This document shows, one piece after another, positions 9,245 to 19,612 of a stretch of 20,153 bases of DNA. The notes under the pieces were generated by a model. It was not told the DNA's origin. It saw only the letters and a list, made by a program, of their open reading frames with translations, and made no database searches. The DNA is from Eimeria necatrix. Lineage: Eukaryota; Apicomplexa; Conoidasida; Eucoccidiorida; Eimeriidae. Positions within the stretch are counted from its first letter, which is position 1; every line of letters starts with the position of its first letter. Made by a program: the position numbers and the translations under genes. The stretch spans positions 1 through 20,153 of the forward strand of contig NW_013654530.1 of NCBI RefSeq assembly GCF_000499385.1, in the 5' to 3' direction.

Positions 9245-12200
9245 ATGGCTCGCAAGAAGAGGACTGACGAAGAGGCGGCTGCCGGCGCCGCGCCGGCTGC
9301 CAGCACGGGCGGAGCGGCGGGGCACGCCGCCCCCAAAACCAGTGACGCTGGCCAAAGCAACAACAGTAAAGCGGGCGCAGGAGGAGGGCCGGGGCGGCAG
9401 AACAGGAAGGGAGGGGAGGCAGCGTCTCGGCCGGGCGGCGCAGCGGCCGCGTCTGCAGCCACCGAGGGCGACCGCAGCGCCGCTGCCGAGGCTTCCTCGC
9501 CGAAAGCCGGCGGCGGCGCTGCAAAGGAAGTTTCAAGAGAGGCGGAAGCCGCCTCGGGGAGCGCGGAGAGCTCGCCGGGCTCCGCGGCGGTGCCGCGGCG
9601 CGAGATCGACATGACGGGCCTGTCCGCGAGCCAGAAGAAGAACTTGAAGAAAAAGCTGCGCAAGCAGGAGCAGAAGCAGCAGGCCGCGGAACTCAGCAAC
9701 GCCTTGCGAGTGGGCGCGGGGGCGGCCACGCTGGCCAGCCGGCTGAACGCAGTGGCCCAGCAGTGGGCGAAGCGCGTGGCGGAGCTGGAGGCCAGCAGCT
9801 CGAAGGTGGACTCTGGGGCCGGCGTGAAGCAAATTTTCGAAGCCGTGGAGCTGCTGCAGAAGGAAATGCAAGAAACTCTCGAAGAGGAGGTGGGGCGGGC
9901 CAAAAAGCCCATCAACAAGCGCGCCACAGTGCAGCAGGTGCAGGAGAAGATCCGGGAGGCGGAGCTGACGATCCAGAAGCAGCAAAAGGAGCAGCAAAAG
10001 GCTGCGGCGCTGCAGTCGAAGGCCAAGGGCGAGGCGGCCGCCGCGGAGGCCGGCGCTGCCACGGCTTTGCAAATGGAGGAAGCCATGCGCTACCTCTTCC
10101 ACTTGAAGGAGCAGCTGGTGCTGACGCAGCAGCAGAGCGACTTGCGCGAATTCCAGCAGCAAATTGCAGAACTCAAAGCCTCGCTGGACCAAATTGCAAA
10201 GCAAGCCCAAAGAGCCGCGCAGCAAGCCGCCAGCGCCTCCGACAGCCGCCGCGCGCAGCAGCGCGAGGGGCTGCTGCGCCGCCGCCTCCGCGAAGTCGGC
10301 GCTGCGATCCCCGAGCAAAGCGGGGCCCCCCTGGCCTCCGTGGGGGTTTCTTTGCCCCCCGAGGCGAGCTACATCTTGCTGACTCCGCAGGGGCAGCCTT
10401 CGCTGCTGCTGCGCAAGGTGGAGCGCAAGTTCGGGGTGCTGGCTGAGAAGAAGAGCGCGGGCGACCGCGGCGTCACCCTCAGCCTCCTCAGCTACTCCCC
10501 GGAGGCCTGCGACAAGTGCGCAGCCTTCCTCAGCGCATGCAACTTCCCCCAGGTGCCCCTGGGCCTCGCCACGGCCCCCAACTGCCTCTCCCTCGAGGGC
10601 CAGAGCATCGGCGCCTTCATCGGCGCCGGCGGCTCCAACCTCCGCAGGCTCGAGGCGGAGCTCGACGTCCTCCTCTGGCTCGAGGACAAGTGGATTACTG
10701 TCCTTGGCCACGAGGCTGCAGTCAAGAAGGCGATTCCCCACATCAAGGTGAGCGCGCCGCCCCAGCGGCGGCAGCAGCGGCTGCAGCGGCAGCTGCGGTT
10801 TGCTGCTGATCCTGTTGAAATCGAGTTGCTGGGAGGGTTTTTTTTCGGGAAAAGGGCTGCTTAGGGGCTGCTGAGTTGCTGCTGCTGCAGGAGTCGCGCT
10901 CGCCGCCTTCCGCGAGCGACGCCGCGCTGGCGGTGCTCAAGTGCGAATTCGCAGCCGAAGTGGTCCGGGCCATGGCCCAGGGCAGCGCCAAGACCAGAGA
11001 AAAGCTGCAGCAGCTCGAAAGCAGCTTCGGAGTCACCATTTTGGTGCGGCCGCTGCGCCGCGGCGACCCCAGCAAGGTGGCCGAGGTGGCCGTCCGCAGC
11101 GCCGACGCGGAGGCCTGCAAGAAGGCCTGCGCGGAGCTGGAGAATGCCTTCAAAGGATTCAGCGCGAGGTCTGTGGAGTGCGACAGACTGAAGGCCAACA
11201 GGATTCTCCGCGGGGCAGCTGTTGACTTCTCCAGCATTCCGTAAGCTGCTGCAGCGCGGCTGCTGGGGCGGGGGTGGGGGTTTGGGGTTTAGGGTTTCGG
11301 GTGTTGCGCGGCGCAGTGGCTGAGGCCGCGCCTCCGAGCGGCTCTTAACGCAGACACTTTGAAGTGGCTTTTTAGTGCATGCAGACGAGCTGGCTGGGGC
11401 TTTGTGCTGCTGCGCTGCAGCGGACACGAGCTGATCTCGCTGCTGCGCTGCGACGACGGAGTTCTGCTGGTGGGGCCGTCGGAGGCGCTGGCGGCCGCGG
11501 CGGAGGCGCTGGGCACAGCCATTGACCAGCTGGCCCGCACGACGGAGACCGTGGAGATCAAGGCGACGCAGCTGCGCATTCTTGACCGCACGAAGAGGCA
11601 AGAAATCGAGAGTCTGAGCGGCGCCTCGTGCAGACCCCCGCTGCACGAGGGGGAGAAGGTGACCCTGACCTTCAGCGGGCACCCCGACGCCGTGCAGAAG
11701 GCCATCGAACTGGTGCATCAAACTCTGGAGGAGCAGAAGGAGGAGGAACTCGAGCTTTCGCTCGCAGCCGCCCTCCTGTTCCTCGTGGACAAGAGCCACC
11801 GCGCGCTGGAGGATGACCACGGCCTCCGCATCCGAGTGGACGTGCCCAGGAAGTGCCTCATTGTCCGCGGCGGCACGGGGGGCCTCGACGCCGTTGCAGA
11901 GGCCATCAAGAGGGTGGAAGAGGAGGTCACGCGCAGCGGCAAGATCGCGGCCACGCTGGACGTCCCGCGCGAGGCAGTGCCGCTCATCCTGGGCCGCCAG
12001 GGCGTGAACGTGCGGCGGCTGCAGAGCGAGTGCAACTTGGACAACATTGTGATTGACGGCCGCCCGCAGGCGGTGTACTTGCTGGGCTCGCAAGACGCAG
12101 TGCAGCAGGCCACGACGATGGTGCAGGAAATCGTGGCCAACAGCGCGGGCTCGCGCGCCCAAAACGGAGTCGAAGGAACCGACAGGCGCCCGAGAATGGG

Positions 12201-12507
12201 CGGCCGAGGCGGCGGCCGCGGCGGGCGAAACGAAGCGCCGGGCCGCGGCGAAGAGGCTGCTGCTTCCCGCAAGAAAGCGGGGGGCGGCCGCCCCGCAGCC
12301 CCCCCGAAACCCTACAATGCAAATGTTGACGACGAGACTGCTTTCCCTTCCCTGGGCGTTTGCACAGCGCGCCCGGGGGGCCGCTGGCAGAAGAAGTCGC
12401 CCGCTGCTGAGGGCGAAGCCCACGCAGCCACTGAAGCGCCTGCGCAGGCGACAAGTGACGCCCAAGCAGAGCCCGAGTTTGCAGGGGCAGATGAGGCTGC
12501 GAACTAG
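9245..12507 (+). CDS. Multi-KH, RGG-box RNA-binding protein (vigilin/Scp160-like), 3 exons
   Basis: This is a likely cytoplasmic mRNA/ribosome-associated RNA-binding protein of 979 residues. The exons are 9245-10747, 10891-11240 and 11421-12507. The junctions are AAG|GTGAGC...CTGCAG|GAG (phase 0) and CC|GTAAGC...CTGCAG|C (phase 2/1). Other in-frame acceptors exist at 11376 and 11385. Residues 1-120 are Ala/Gly-rich. A Lys-rich helix with QKKNLKKKLRKQEQK follows near 127, then a long Gln/Lys/Glu coiled coil (about 200-365). A KH domain at about 446-501 carries GAGG at 460-463. Exon 2 looks like a degenerate KH without a clear GxxG. The last KH has GRQG at 809-812 and a typical IVIDGRPQAVYLLG strand pair. 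An RGG box follows at about 878-889, and DDETAFPSLG at 921-930. The two KH domains with intact GxxG should bind RNA; the others may be structural. Family assignment is firm; orthology to vigilin itself is inference. Confidence -1.
11281..11301 (+). repeat. Telomere-like TTTAGGG variants in KH-gene intron 2
   Basis: Three heptamers (TTTGGGG, TTTAGGG, TTTCGGG) lie inside the 180-base intron 11241-11420, after a G-rich stretch. The G-rich strand is the sense strand, as in PRA1 intron 1. Confidence -1.
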
Positions 12508-13492
12508 TTCGCCTCGGAGTCGGTGCGTGGAGGACTTCATATTCGCATTCTTAAAAGTCGCGATTTAGGTGTTGTCTGTCTATCTGCGTGGCATAAGATG
12601 GCAAAAGGACGTTTGACGGCAAGTTTTGGACCCTATTATGGGGGCTTTCGGGTCTTGGTGCTTCCGTATGGGCATGCATTCTGTGCCCAGAAAGCACCTC
12701 GCTGCAGATAAAGCCCGTAGTCCCCAGCTTGGCCGCGTTTTGTTTCTAGCTAGCGCATCTTCTGGCTTACGGGCTTGAGGGCTTGTCGACCCGAGCTTCC
12801 ACCTGAGGGATGGCCGCAGCGCGTGCTGGCCGTCGCTCCCCAGGTGACCGCTCAGGCGACGGGAAAGCGAACTTATCGTATCGCACCCACAAGAGAACAG
12901 TAGAGCCCTCAGGAGTGGCGGCACTGGGTCGGTGATCACAGATCGCTGTCGCCGGTTTTACCGTGCCGACCGCCGAAACGCTAAAACTTAGCCCGTTTCC
13001 GGTGATACGACGAGGCCGATTAAATCAATGACTAGGCTAGTTTACGCAAGAATTGTGGCTATTCTGATCGGCAACCCTTTCAGCCGAAGGCAGCGTAACA
13101 ATTGTGTGAAACTTGAATTTGTTGCCATACAAACAGTTGGAGCGTTCGTAGCAACTTTGCCGGTTTATCACCCTGCAGTGAAAAAAATCTATACAGATAG
13201 AGTTTTCAGGTGCTCGATATAGTGATCAAGTGTTACGTATCTTCTTTGCCGCTTTGAACAAACTATGTGGCTTCTGGGCGTGCCAAGAAACTTCCCCTCT
13301 GCCACTGGGCGACTCGAAGGAGTACCACACCGCCGGTTGGGCGGCCATTGCTGTGCTGCTGTTCCTGCAGCACAGAGAGAGACACAGAGTAAGCAGTAGA
13401 GGCATTTCCCGGAAAATCGAAGTGGCAGCTAAGCTGTACTCGACCGGTTCTCCGGGAAGGTCCGGAGTTGTACAGCGGCGAAGTTCACCGGC
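12508..13492. other. Convergent intergenic region
   Basis: This is the shared 3' side of the KH gene (plus) and the coiled-coil gene (minus). It has no trinucleotide arrays except a brief CTG patch near 13350. The part at about 12740-13030 is CpG-rich and balanced in composition, unlike the flanking DNA. No coding signal or recognised RNA gene was seen. Both 3' untranslated regions probably lie here. Confidence -1.
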
Positions 13493-16400
13493 CTACCAGA
13501 GACTTAGGCAGCCCAAAGGTGAGCAGCAACTGTCGTTTTTGGTCTTCAAAACAACCCGCAGCTTCTCTCCAGGAGAGGTGGCCCTGTATGGCTGCTGCTG
13601 CTTCCCTTTGCTGTCACCCTGCGTCGCGGAGGCCGTTGAAAGGCCTCCGTCTTTGGCTATGTCCGCCGTACGAGGCGTTTGCATGCTTTTGACTTCTGCG
13701 CAAGATCTACTAGTGACCTCCGCGTCGAATTCCGCGGCTCGTTCAATGAATTTGCCCGATCTCTCCCGTTGCAGCTTCGAGAGGATGTTCTTTGTGTAGC
13801 TGCTCAGCGACAAGACCAGTTCACTGAAAATCGTGTTTCGCTCCTGCAGCATTGCTATTTGGTCCTCCGCAGAGCTGATGGACTCTGTGAGCCGAAGCAC
13901 CGTGTCACGAGCGTCCTTCTGTGCCTGTTCTGCTTTTCTTTGAGACCCTTCTAAGGCCCCCTTGAGCTCCGCAGCCTCCCGCTGGACCGCCTCCAGCTGT
14001 TTCCTGACGCTGCTCATCTCGCCCAGTGTCTGCAGTCGCTCGCCGAGCAGTTGGCGGCGGCCTTTCCATGACTGTTCAACTTCTGCAGTCAACGCACTCA
14101 GCTTCTCTTCGGCCAGCATGAGCAGCTGGTTCCCGTGGGCCATTTTCGACTCCCACTGGCTCTCCTCCTTAATCCTGAGTATTCGGATTTCCTCCAGCTC
14201 GAACAAAGCCCTTTCCATTGCCTCTGACTTGGCCTGCAGCCACTGAGGCAGGCCATCGACGAGGTTTGCTGCGTCTTCCTTGCTGCCCGCAGCTCCCCCC
14301 ACGGACTCTGCCGTTGGCTCCGGCTCGCTCTTCGTCGGAGGCGACAAAGGGCCTCGCAAGCTGCTGCGCCGGGCTGAAGGCACAGGCGTGGGCTGTTCAT
14401 GGGAAGTGTTGGCGGCAGTGGAAGGCAGTTTCATTCCCAAGTCCTGCGCGAGCGTGGTGACTGACGGCGCTCTCGTCGACATGGAAAACGGGGAAAGCTT
14501 GCCGAAAATGCTGCTGCGCATGCGTCCTCGAGGCGTTTCCATTGCTAGAGCTGCCCCTATTTGGGCATCCAGTGGCAGGGCTTCGGGAGAAGACCGGCTG
14601 GAAGCTGCCACTGGACTATGAATTGACTCCGGGCGCCGCGGCGCTACTGAGAGTTTCCGCTGCACGGGCGATCGGGGGCTGTCGTTTGCAGTGAAGCTCT
14701 TGATGGCTTTCCTCAACTGATTTATCATTGCTTCCTTCTCAGAGGCTTCACTGCGCAGGCGGTTTACCTAAAAACAAAACAACATCACCTACTCACGCGA
14801 AATGAGCTGCGTGCCGAGAGAGCTGCCAGAGTGAACAGGCCTCCCTCTCTTTGATTTGAGTTACTATGATGTTTCGTGCAGTTTTTGCTGCACCGACACT
14901 GCTGCTGCGAAACTTAAAAGGCCATCATAGTTCCGCAGCAAAAGCAGAAACAGAGGCGCCTTACCTCTCTCTGCAAGTCTTCATTTTCCTGCCGAAGCCA
15001 GTCGTTGCTCCTGCGCAGTCGGGCATATACACACTTTTAAGTATTGCATAGCACTTCACAGTAGTAGTAAACCCAGGAGAAGCAAGTTCGATAGTGACAG
15101 AGCAATTAAGTGCAAATAAGTATTGCACTGACTGAAAGAAACTCACGAGGCTCTCTTGAACGGCATGTCCGGCTTTTCTTGCGTTTCACGAGCTGCCGAC
15201 TGAGTTACGCCGCTCCCTTCCATTTTGCCTACGCGAACTAGCAAGTTATTCAGCTTTACCTTCAGCATCTGCAGTTCATCAGCAGCACAAAAGCCACTGC
15301 AAAAGGTTTTCAACAAGTTCAGCAAACCGGAGATTCCTCAAGATCTTTATTCCGTGTAACACGCCCACCGAAGCATCTGGCATCTGCCATTACCCTATTT
15401 CTATCCTTGAGGAGTCAGTGCTATACAAACACTCTAAATCCGAGAAGTTCCTTCCGCGGTCAATCTGCAAGCCCTGCCAGCCAGCGTGCAGTTTCCTAGG
15501 CAGCACCCACCTCATTTTCTCCTTGATATATGTCCAAGCTCTTCGAAACGCGTCTCTGTTCGCGCAGTTGAGCGTCTTTGGCTCGGAGCTCGAGCTGCAA
15601 GTCTTCAAATTCCTCCATCTGCAGCGCAGCAACAGAATTCGGGGGCCCTTGCAGCACTATGCCTACACCCACAGTGTCCATTTCGTGAACTGCCCCCAAC
15701 AAATGCTTAGAACTAAGTCTCAGCGGCGAAAAGACCCTCTATTCCTAACTCAGAAGCAGCAAACCTGTTCATTGTGGCGTTGTCGTTGCTGTTCCACCTT
15801 CTCAGACAAAAGTTCATTGTTTTTGCGGAGCTGTGTGACCTGACCAGAAAAGCAGCGCAAACCATAGGCAAGCCTTCGCTGCGTAATACCAGCATGGGAA
15901 ATGCATTTCCGGAAATACTGAAGAGTCCTTCATAACTCGCCTTTCCCAGCCAGCCGCACACAACTCAGTGAACGCGTTACCTCTTTGATGAGCACTTGCA
16001 TCTTTGGAGCAATTTCAGTAGACACAATCCTGTATATGTTCCGAATAAGCGCCAGAAAGGAAATTGTTGCCTCTGGAGTCTCTTCTGGACAGGACTGAGA
16101 CACCGAGCTGGGAAGTCGCCGGGTGAGGGAGTCTCGAAGCTCCCAAGAAAGTCTGCTGCGTGAAGTTCCTGAAGCGCATCAGCGGCACACTGAGAAGCTC
16201 TTGAAATCTATTCTTTGCTGCACTGAAAAGACTAAGCACTTTGATTTTTCTTTTTTATAATTGTGGAGCTTATGGGGCGATCTGAAGGCCCACCCATGCA
16301 GGTCTCATGAGAAGCCGGAGAACTGATCTCGGCACTCCCCAAGGGAATGTCCGACCAGCTTCCTTGGTAAGCAGGAGCTTTGGTGTGTAGGGCCTGCAGG

Positions 16401-16564
16401 TCTCTGTCGAATTCCTTGAGGTGCTCTTCCACTTCAGCCAGCATGGCCTGCGCAACTTCGCGGCCTTTGCTCTTCGAACTCGAGCTTTCGCTCTCCTGCA
16501 CAGAGTCCAGCGAGCTCACTGGCGCGAAGTCGCTGAAAGACATGCTTTTGGAGGAGCCCGGCAT
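13493..16564 (-). CDS. Coiled-coil protein of unknown function, 7 exons
   Basis: I do not recognise the family. The proposed exons are 16564-16294, 16168-15981, 15839-15765, 15618-15511, 15268-15147, 15010-14965 and 14767-13493. They give 694 residues with every phase matching. Donors include GAG|GTAACG, CAG|GTTTGC, GAG|GTGGGT, TC|GTGAGT and GAG|GTAAGG. The short middle exons each encode a heptad-like piece (VTQLRKNNELLSEKVEQQ, then LQLELRAKDAQLREQ, then DWLRQENEDLQRE). The last exon has a helix, a Ser/Pro-rich disordered stretch (about 295-440), and a long coiled coil (about 446-610), with a Ser/Thr/Lys tail. No signal peptide or membrane segment is seen, so a cytoskeletal, centrosomal or pellicle scaffold is possible. 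The weakest join is exon 1 to 2 (donor GTGGGC). The sequence before the ATG (TGCCCCTCAG) looks like an acceptor, so a 5' exon or leader intron may exist. Confidence -1.
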
Positions 16565-17372
16565 TCTGAGGGGCAGCAAAAACAGTCATGTGCAACTCGG
16601 GGGCCCCTGGGGGCTCTGGGGATGGCAGCAGCAGCACGCAGCAAAGCCCGCAGCCCCGGAACACAGCTGTAAGCCTCCACTGCCGCTGCAGCGGCAAACG
16701 AGCGGGCAAAGCGCAGGGGCCTTTGCTGCTTCAGTTCTCGAGATTGCTGCGAGCTGCAGCCACGCCTGCAGCAATAACTCGAAGCTGTTGACTCTTCGTG
16801 CGGCTTTCCAGAGCTCTTAACTGTTGGCCTTCACCAGCGAAGTTGTCGACGCCAAAGACAGCCTCGCCAGCCGAAGCCCAACAGGTTCTGAGTCCCGCAA
16901 GAAACCCGCAGGAAAAGGCTTTTCCTGCTGCTCTACAGAACCCTTTTGCGCAGTGGAGTGCCCCCAGCTAGAGGTTTGCTTCCTAATTGCCCACAAAGAA
17001 GAGAATGCAGCTTTTCTGAACACGCTTCGGTGAGTGAATAGTTCGAGTCACTCGGACTGCTGCTCTGTGGACAACTACCGCGGGCAGGACGCTACCGAAG
17101 CACCATTGAGTTGCGCTAAAAAGCATTTATTTAAAACAAATTCAAGTTTACAACATTGATTAAACAACTCGCAGCGCGGCCGTTCAAATGATCGGCGACG
17201 CCAGTGGCGGGAACATCTGCACGTGCCACTGGCTCGCGTGGCTTCGTGGAAACTCGGGCTAAGACGGCGCCTTCTTGGAATAAAACTTGCCACAAAAGGA
17301 GCAATTTCAGTTTTGATGCAGAAAAAGAGTTTTTTTGCTCAATTGGTCTCGAGGAACCCGCTGAAGTCGGGT
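16565..17372. other. Intergenic between two minus-strand genes
   Basis: This holds the promoter/leader of the coiled-coil gene and the 3' region of the gene at 17373-18885. Open frames of 60-110 codons on both strands show no motif or consistent splice sites. I see no repeat array. Confidence -1.
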
Positions 17373-18885
17373 CTACCGTTCGATTGCGAAGCCATCAAAC
17401 ACTGCAGTGCCTCTCGCGACTACGAGCCCGAAGCGGCCCCTGTCTGGCGGACTTGGCCGATAAACTGAGTTTCTACAGCCAAGACTCTGAAGACTGTTAC
17501 CTGGGGAAGGAATTGGGAGGGAAATGAGGAGCTGGTCGTCCACCAGCACTTCGACGGGCCCGGCCTCTCCGGGGTCATTCTGCAGGCCTCAGTGGACCAG
17601 TGGTCACCAGTGGTCCAGCGGCTGGCAAGGGTCCTACCACGGCAATTTTGTGCCGAATGGCCGGGTTGATGTAGAAGACGGGGGCCTGGGCGAGGGTCCA
17701 CTGCTGGCCGCCGCGAGTGGCCTCCAGGCTGGCCACCTGGGGAGTAGAGTTTATAACACAATATAACAATAATATGCTTATAAAGCCCCAAATTGGTGTA
17801 GTTTGTAACATAATATGACAATAATGTATTTATAAAGCCCCAACTTGGCCCCGAAAAGGCCCTTTACTCTTTTTTCGGAGTCCAGCGTCGCGGCCAGGAA
17901 GTCCCGCTGGCCCTTCGCCCTGAAGACGAGGCCGGCGGCGGAGCCGCGGGCCAGCCTCAGGAAGACGCGGACTCGGGCGGAGCTGCACTGGTGCTGCAGC
18001 AGCAGCAAAGTGAGCTGCTGCGTCACTGCAGCACGAAGTTGCAGCAGCTTCTGGGGGTGCAGCAGCAGGGGGGCCTACGGGGCGTGAGGCTCTTGGGGGC
18101 CAGCCGCAGCAGCCCCAGCTCTTGCAAGCGCCGCCACTGGCCCGGGCTTTCCCAGTCTGCGGCCAAGTGGCTGTTGCTGCAGCAGCTGCTGTTGCTGCAG
18201 CAGCAGCTGCTGCTGCTGCTAAACCCTTACCTTCCAAGGACATGGCGGGGTTGCTGTAGGGCTCGCAGAGGGGCCCCACGCCGGCCACGGGCCTGTGGGA
18301 GGGGGGGGGCCCCCGGGCCTGGTGCTGCTTGCCGGCCTTGTCCACGGCCAGGCCGCTGACCACGCGGTCTCCCTCGCCGGGGCCAGCCTCCCCCGCGGCC
18401 TCCACGCGGAAGAGCTCGTTCTGGTGACCAGTGGTTAACCAGTGGTCACAGTGGTCACGCAGCGCGAAAGGCCCACCTCTGCGGCGTGCAGCCCCGCGAA
18501 GCGCTCCTGCTGCGGCTCCACGGCCACCACCGGCGCCGCCGACTCCGGGTAAAAGGGCGCGGCTTTGCGCGCCTTCGTGTACTCCAAGTCGCGAGTTGAA
18601 GAAGGAATGGAGTCGACGCTTTGGTCGTCGAAGTTCTGAGGCGGATCGCTGAGCCCCCCGCCGCAGCAGCAGCCCGCAGGCGCTTACCGCTATCCACGGC
18701 AGCTGCAGCCGGCGGTCTCGCGGCCCCTTTCGAAGCAACTTTGCAAAAGTTCTGCACAGTGTTCGCTTTCGGCTCACTTGCGGGCCCGGCGGGCTCTGTT
18801 TCGCCCACGGCGTCCACGCCGCCGCGCCTGCGCACCAGCCCGCCGCGGCTGCTGGCGCCAGAAGAAGCAAAAGTGGAACTGCCAT
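17373..18885 (-). CDS. Predicted secreted protein with C-terminal ConA-like jelly-roll, 8 exons
   Basis: The proposed exons are 18885-18688, 18635-18477, 18420-18231, 18156-18079, 18025-17868, 17736-17638, 17579-17501 and 17443-17373. They give 343 residues with all phases matching. The start MAVPLLLLLAPAAAAGWCAG is a signal-peptide-like hydrophobic segment, so secretion or an organelle route is likely. Residues about 67-200 are of unknown fold. From about 218 the pattern RVRVFLRL, AGLVFRAKGQRDFLAATLD, HKIAV, VEVLVDDQLLISLPIP and GRFGLVVARGTAVFDGF matches the strand order of a LamG/laminarinase-type concanavalin-A-like sandwich. The catalytic or sugar-binding role is unknown. Introns are 52, 56, 74, 53, 131, 58 and 57 bases, much shorter than those of neighbouring genes. 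Exon 1 could instead end at 18778 (GTGAGC donor), giving a 142-base intron. Confidence is good for exons 5-8 and lower for exon 1. Confidence -1.
17580..17637 (-). repeat. 58-base intron built of ACCAGTGG-type repeats
   Basis: This intron runs from GTAGGA to CCTGCAG. The element ACCAGTGGTCAC at 17596-17607 recurs exactly in another intron of the same gene (18438-18449), and partial copies surround both. Confidence -1.
17746..17849 (-). repeat. 52-base tandem duplication in intron
   Basis: Copies at 17746-17797 and 17798-17849 are about 80 percent identical by eye and share AATATRACAATAAT and TTATAAAGCCCCAA. They lie in the 131-base intron between exons 5 and 6. Without one copy the intron would be about 79 bases, near the size of its neighbours. 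Confidence -1.
18157..18230 (-). repeat. CAG/CTG-rich 74-base intron
   Basis: After the donor GTAAGGGTTTAG, the sense strand is CAG and CTG triplets up to the acceptor GGCCGCAG. Mixed CAG and CTG blocks on one strand could form a hairpin. Confidence -1.
18421..18476 (-). repeat. 56-base intron with ACCAGTGGTCAC repeats
   Basis: On the plus strand CTGGTGACCAG, ACCAGTGGTTA, ACCAGTGGTCAC and AGTGGTCAC follow each other. The ACCAGTGGTCAC element is shared with the intron at 17580-17637. Confidence -1.
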
Positions 18886-19088
18886 TCCCTTACTTTGACG
18901 AAACTGCCTGCAGAACACTTTCAACTTTTCAGGAAACTGCCTGAGGAACACTTTCGAAGACTTTTTTCCCCGCGAGAAGGCGCTTTCTGCGGTGATCGCG
19001 CGTTCTTGAACGGCGGGTCGCCGGGTGTCTAGACACCCCAGCTGGCTGCGCTGGGGGGCGTGCAAGTGCAAGTGCTGTCAGGAAACGC

Positions 19089-19174
19089 ATGCAAAGAGCG
19101 GCTGTTTCGTGGCAAAAAACTTTACAAAGCCCGCGGCCGTGCTGCCGGCGAGGGCCGGGCGAGTTTCCCGGACT

Positions 19175-19207
<33 letters not shown>

Positions 19208-19384
19208 CGCGCTGCAGCGCCGCCGCCGGCGGCGGCAGTTGCTGCGGGGAGAAAGGGCCTCTTTGCTGCACTCGTGCATGCGGGAACTACAGCGTGCGCG
19301 GCTAAGTGCGGAGACTGCTGCGTGCTGCTGCGCTGCGGGGAGGCTGCGCAGCAGCTTCGCTGCTGCGGCGCGGCGCGGCGCGCC

Positions 19385-19429
<45 letters not shown>

Positions 19430-19568
19430 GGAAAGAAGTCAAGAAGCTTCTGCTGCGTCCGACTCTTCGCCGCGGCCCTCCTTCGCCGGCCGCCCCGGAG
19501 AGTCCGACAGCCCCGAGCCGTCCGAAATGGCCGCGTCTTCGTCGCTGGACTGCTGCGGGTGGACATGA
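19089..19568 (+). CDS. Possible polyglutamine-containing ORF (doubtful)
   Basis: This is a 159-codon frame with Q10 and Q14 runs encoded by pure CAG. After the second run it has a GC3-rich, Ser/Pro/Glu-rich tail (PRPSFAGRPGESDSPEPSEM). Polyglutamine runs do occur in coccidian proteins, and the tail composition is coding-like. Against it, the ATG has no support, the middle is Arg/Cys/Ala-rich like a repeat shadow, and the opposite strand of the tail reads equally well. I do not recognise any domain. Confidence -1.
19176..19205. repeat. (CAG)10
   Basis: Ten perfect CAG units on the plus strand. Confidence -1.
19386..19427. repeat. (CAG)14
   Basis: Fourteen perfect CAG units on the plus strand. 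Confidence -1.
19439..19549 (-). other. Candidate acidic C-terminal exon of the right-edge gene
   Basis: After an acceptor-like CCGCAGCAG, a 36-codon frame begins SSDEDAAISDGSGLSDSP and ends at TGA, with acidic, Ser-rich composition typical of a protein tail. It is phase-compatible with a GTCCTG donor at 19897/19896 in the exon to its right. If real, the TGCATGCA array would be intronic. It conflicts with the plus-strand frame over the same bases, and only transcript data can decide. Confidence -1.
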
Positions 19569-19612
19569 ATCCCTATGAGAGATTTCTACACACAACAAGC
19601 ACCTCCCACGCC

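Larger units (their letters stand above)
18886..19612. other. Intergenic or upstream region with CAG arrays
   Basis: This region lies upstream of the secreted-protein gene. It contains ten pure CAG at 19176-19205 and fourteen at 19386-19427. Between about 19430 and 19568 both strands look coding by composition. These possibilities are listed separately with low confidence. The rest shows no supported gene. Confidence -1.

Noticed and set aside
8845..10741. 400-codon minus-strand ORFs opposite the KH gene
   Set aside because: These are antisense shadows of a GC-rich coding exon. They lack motifs, and the plus strand has KH domains and splice sites.
17420..17472. Earlier end for the secreted protein (TQFIGQVRQTGAASGS then stop)
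   Set aside because: It would need a 28-base intron. The acceptor at 17445/17444 gives a 57-base intron and a C-terminus that fits the jelly-roll pattern.
18060..18085. Frameshift in the secreted-protein gene at a C6 run
   Set aside because: A 53-base intron (18026-18078) with GTAGGC...CTGCAG ends restores the frame and fits the size of the other introns, so no error is needed.
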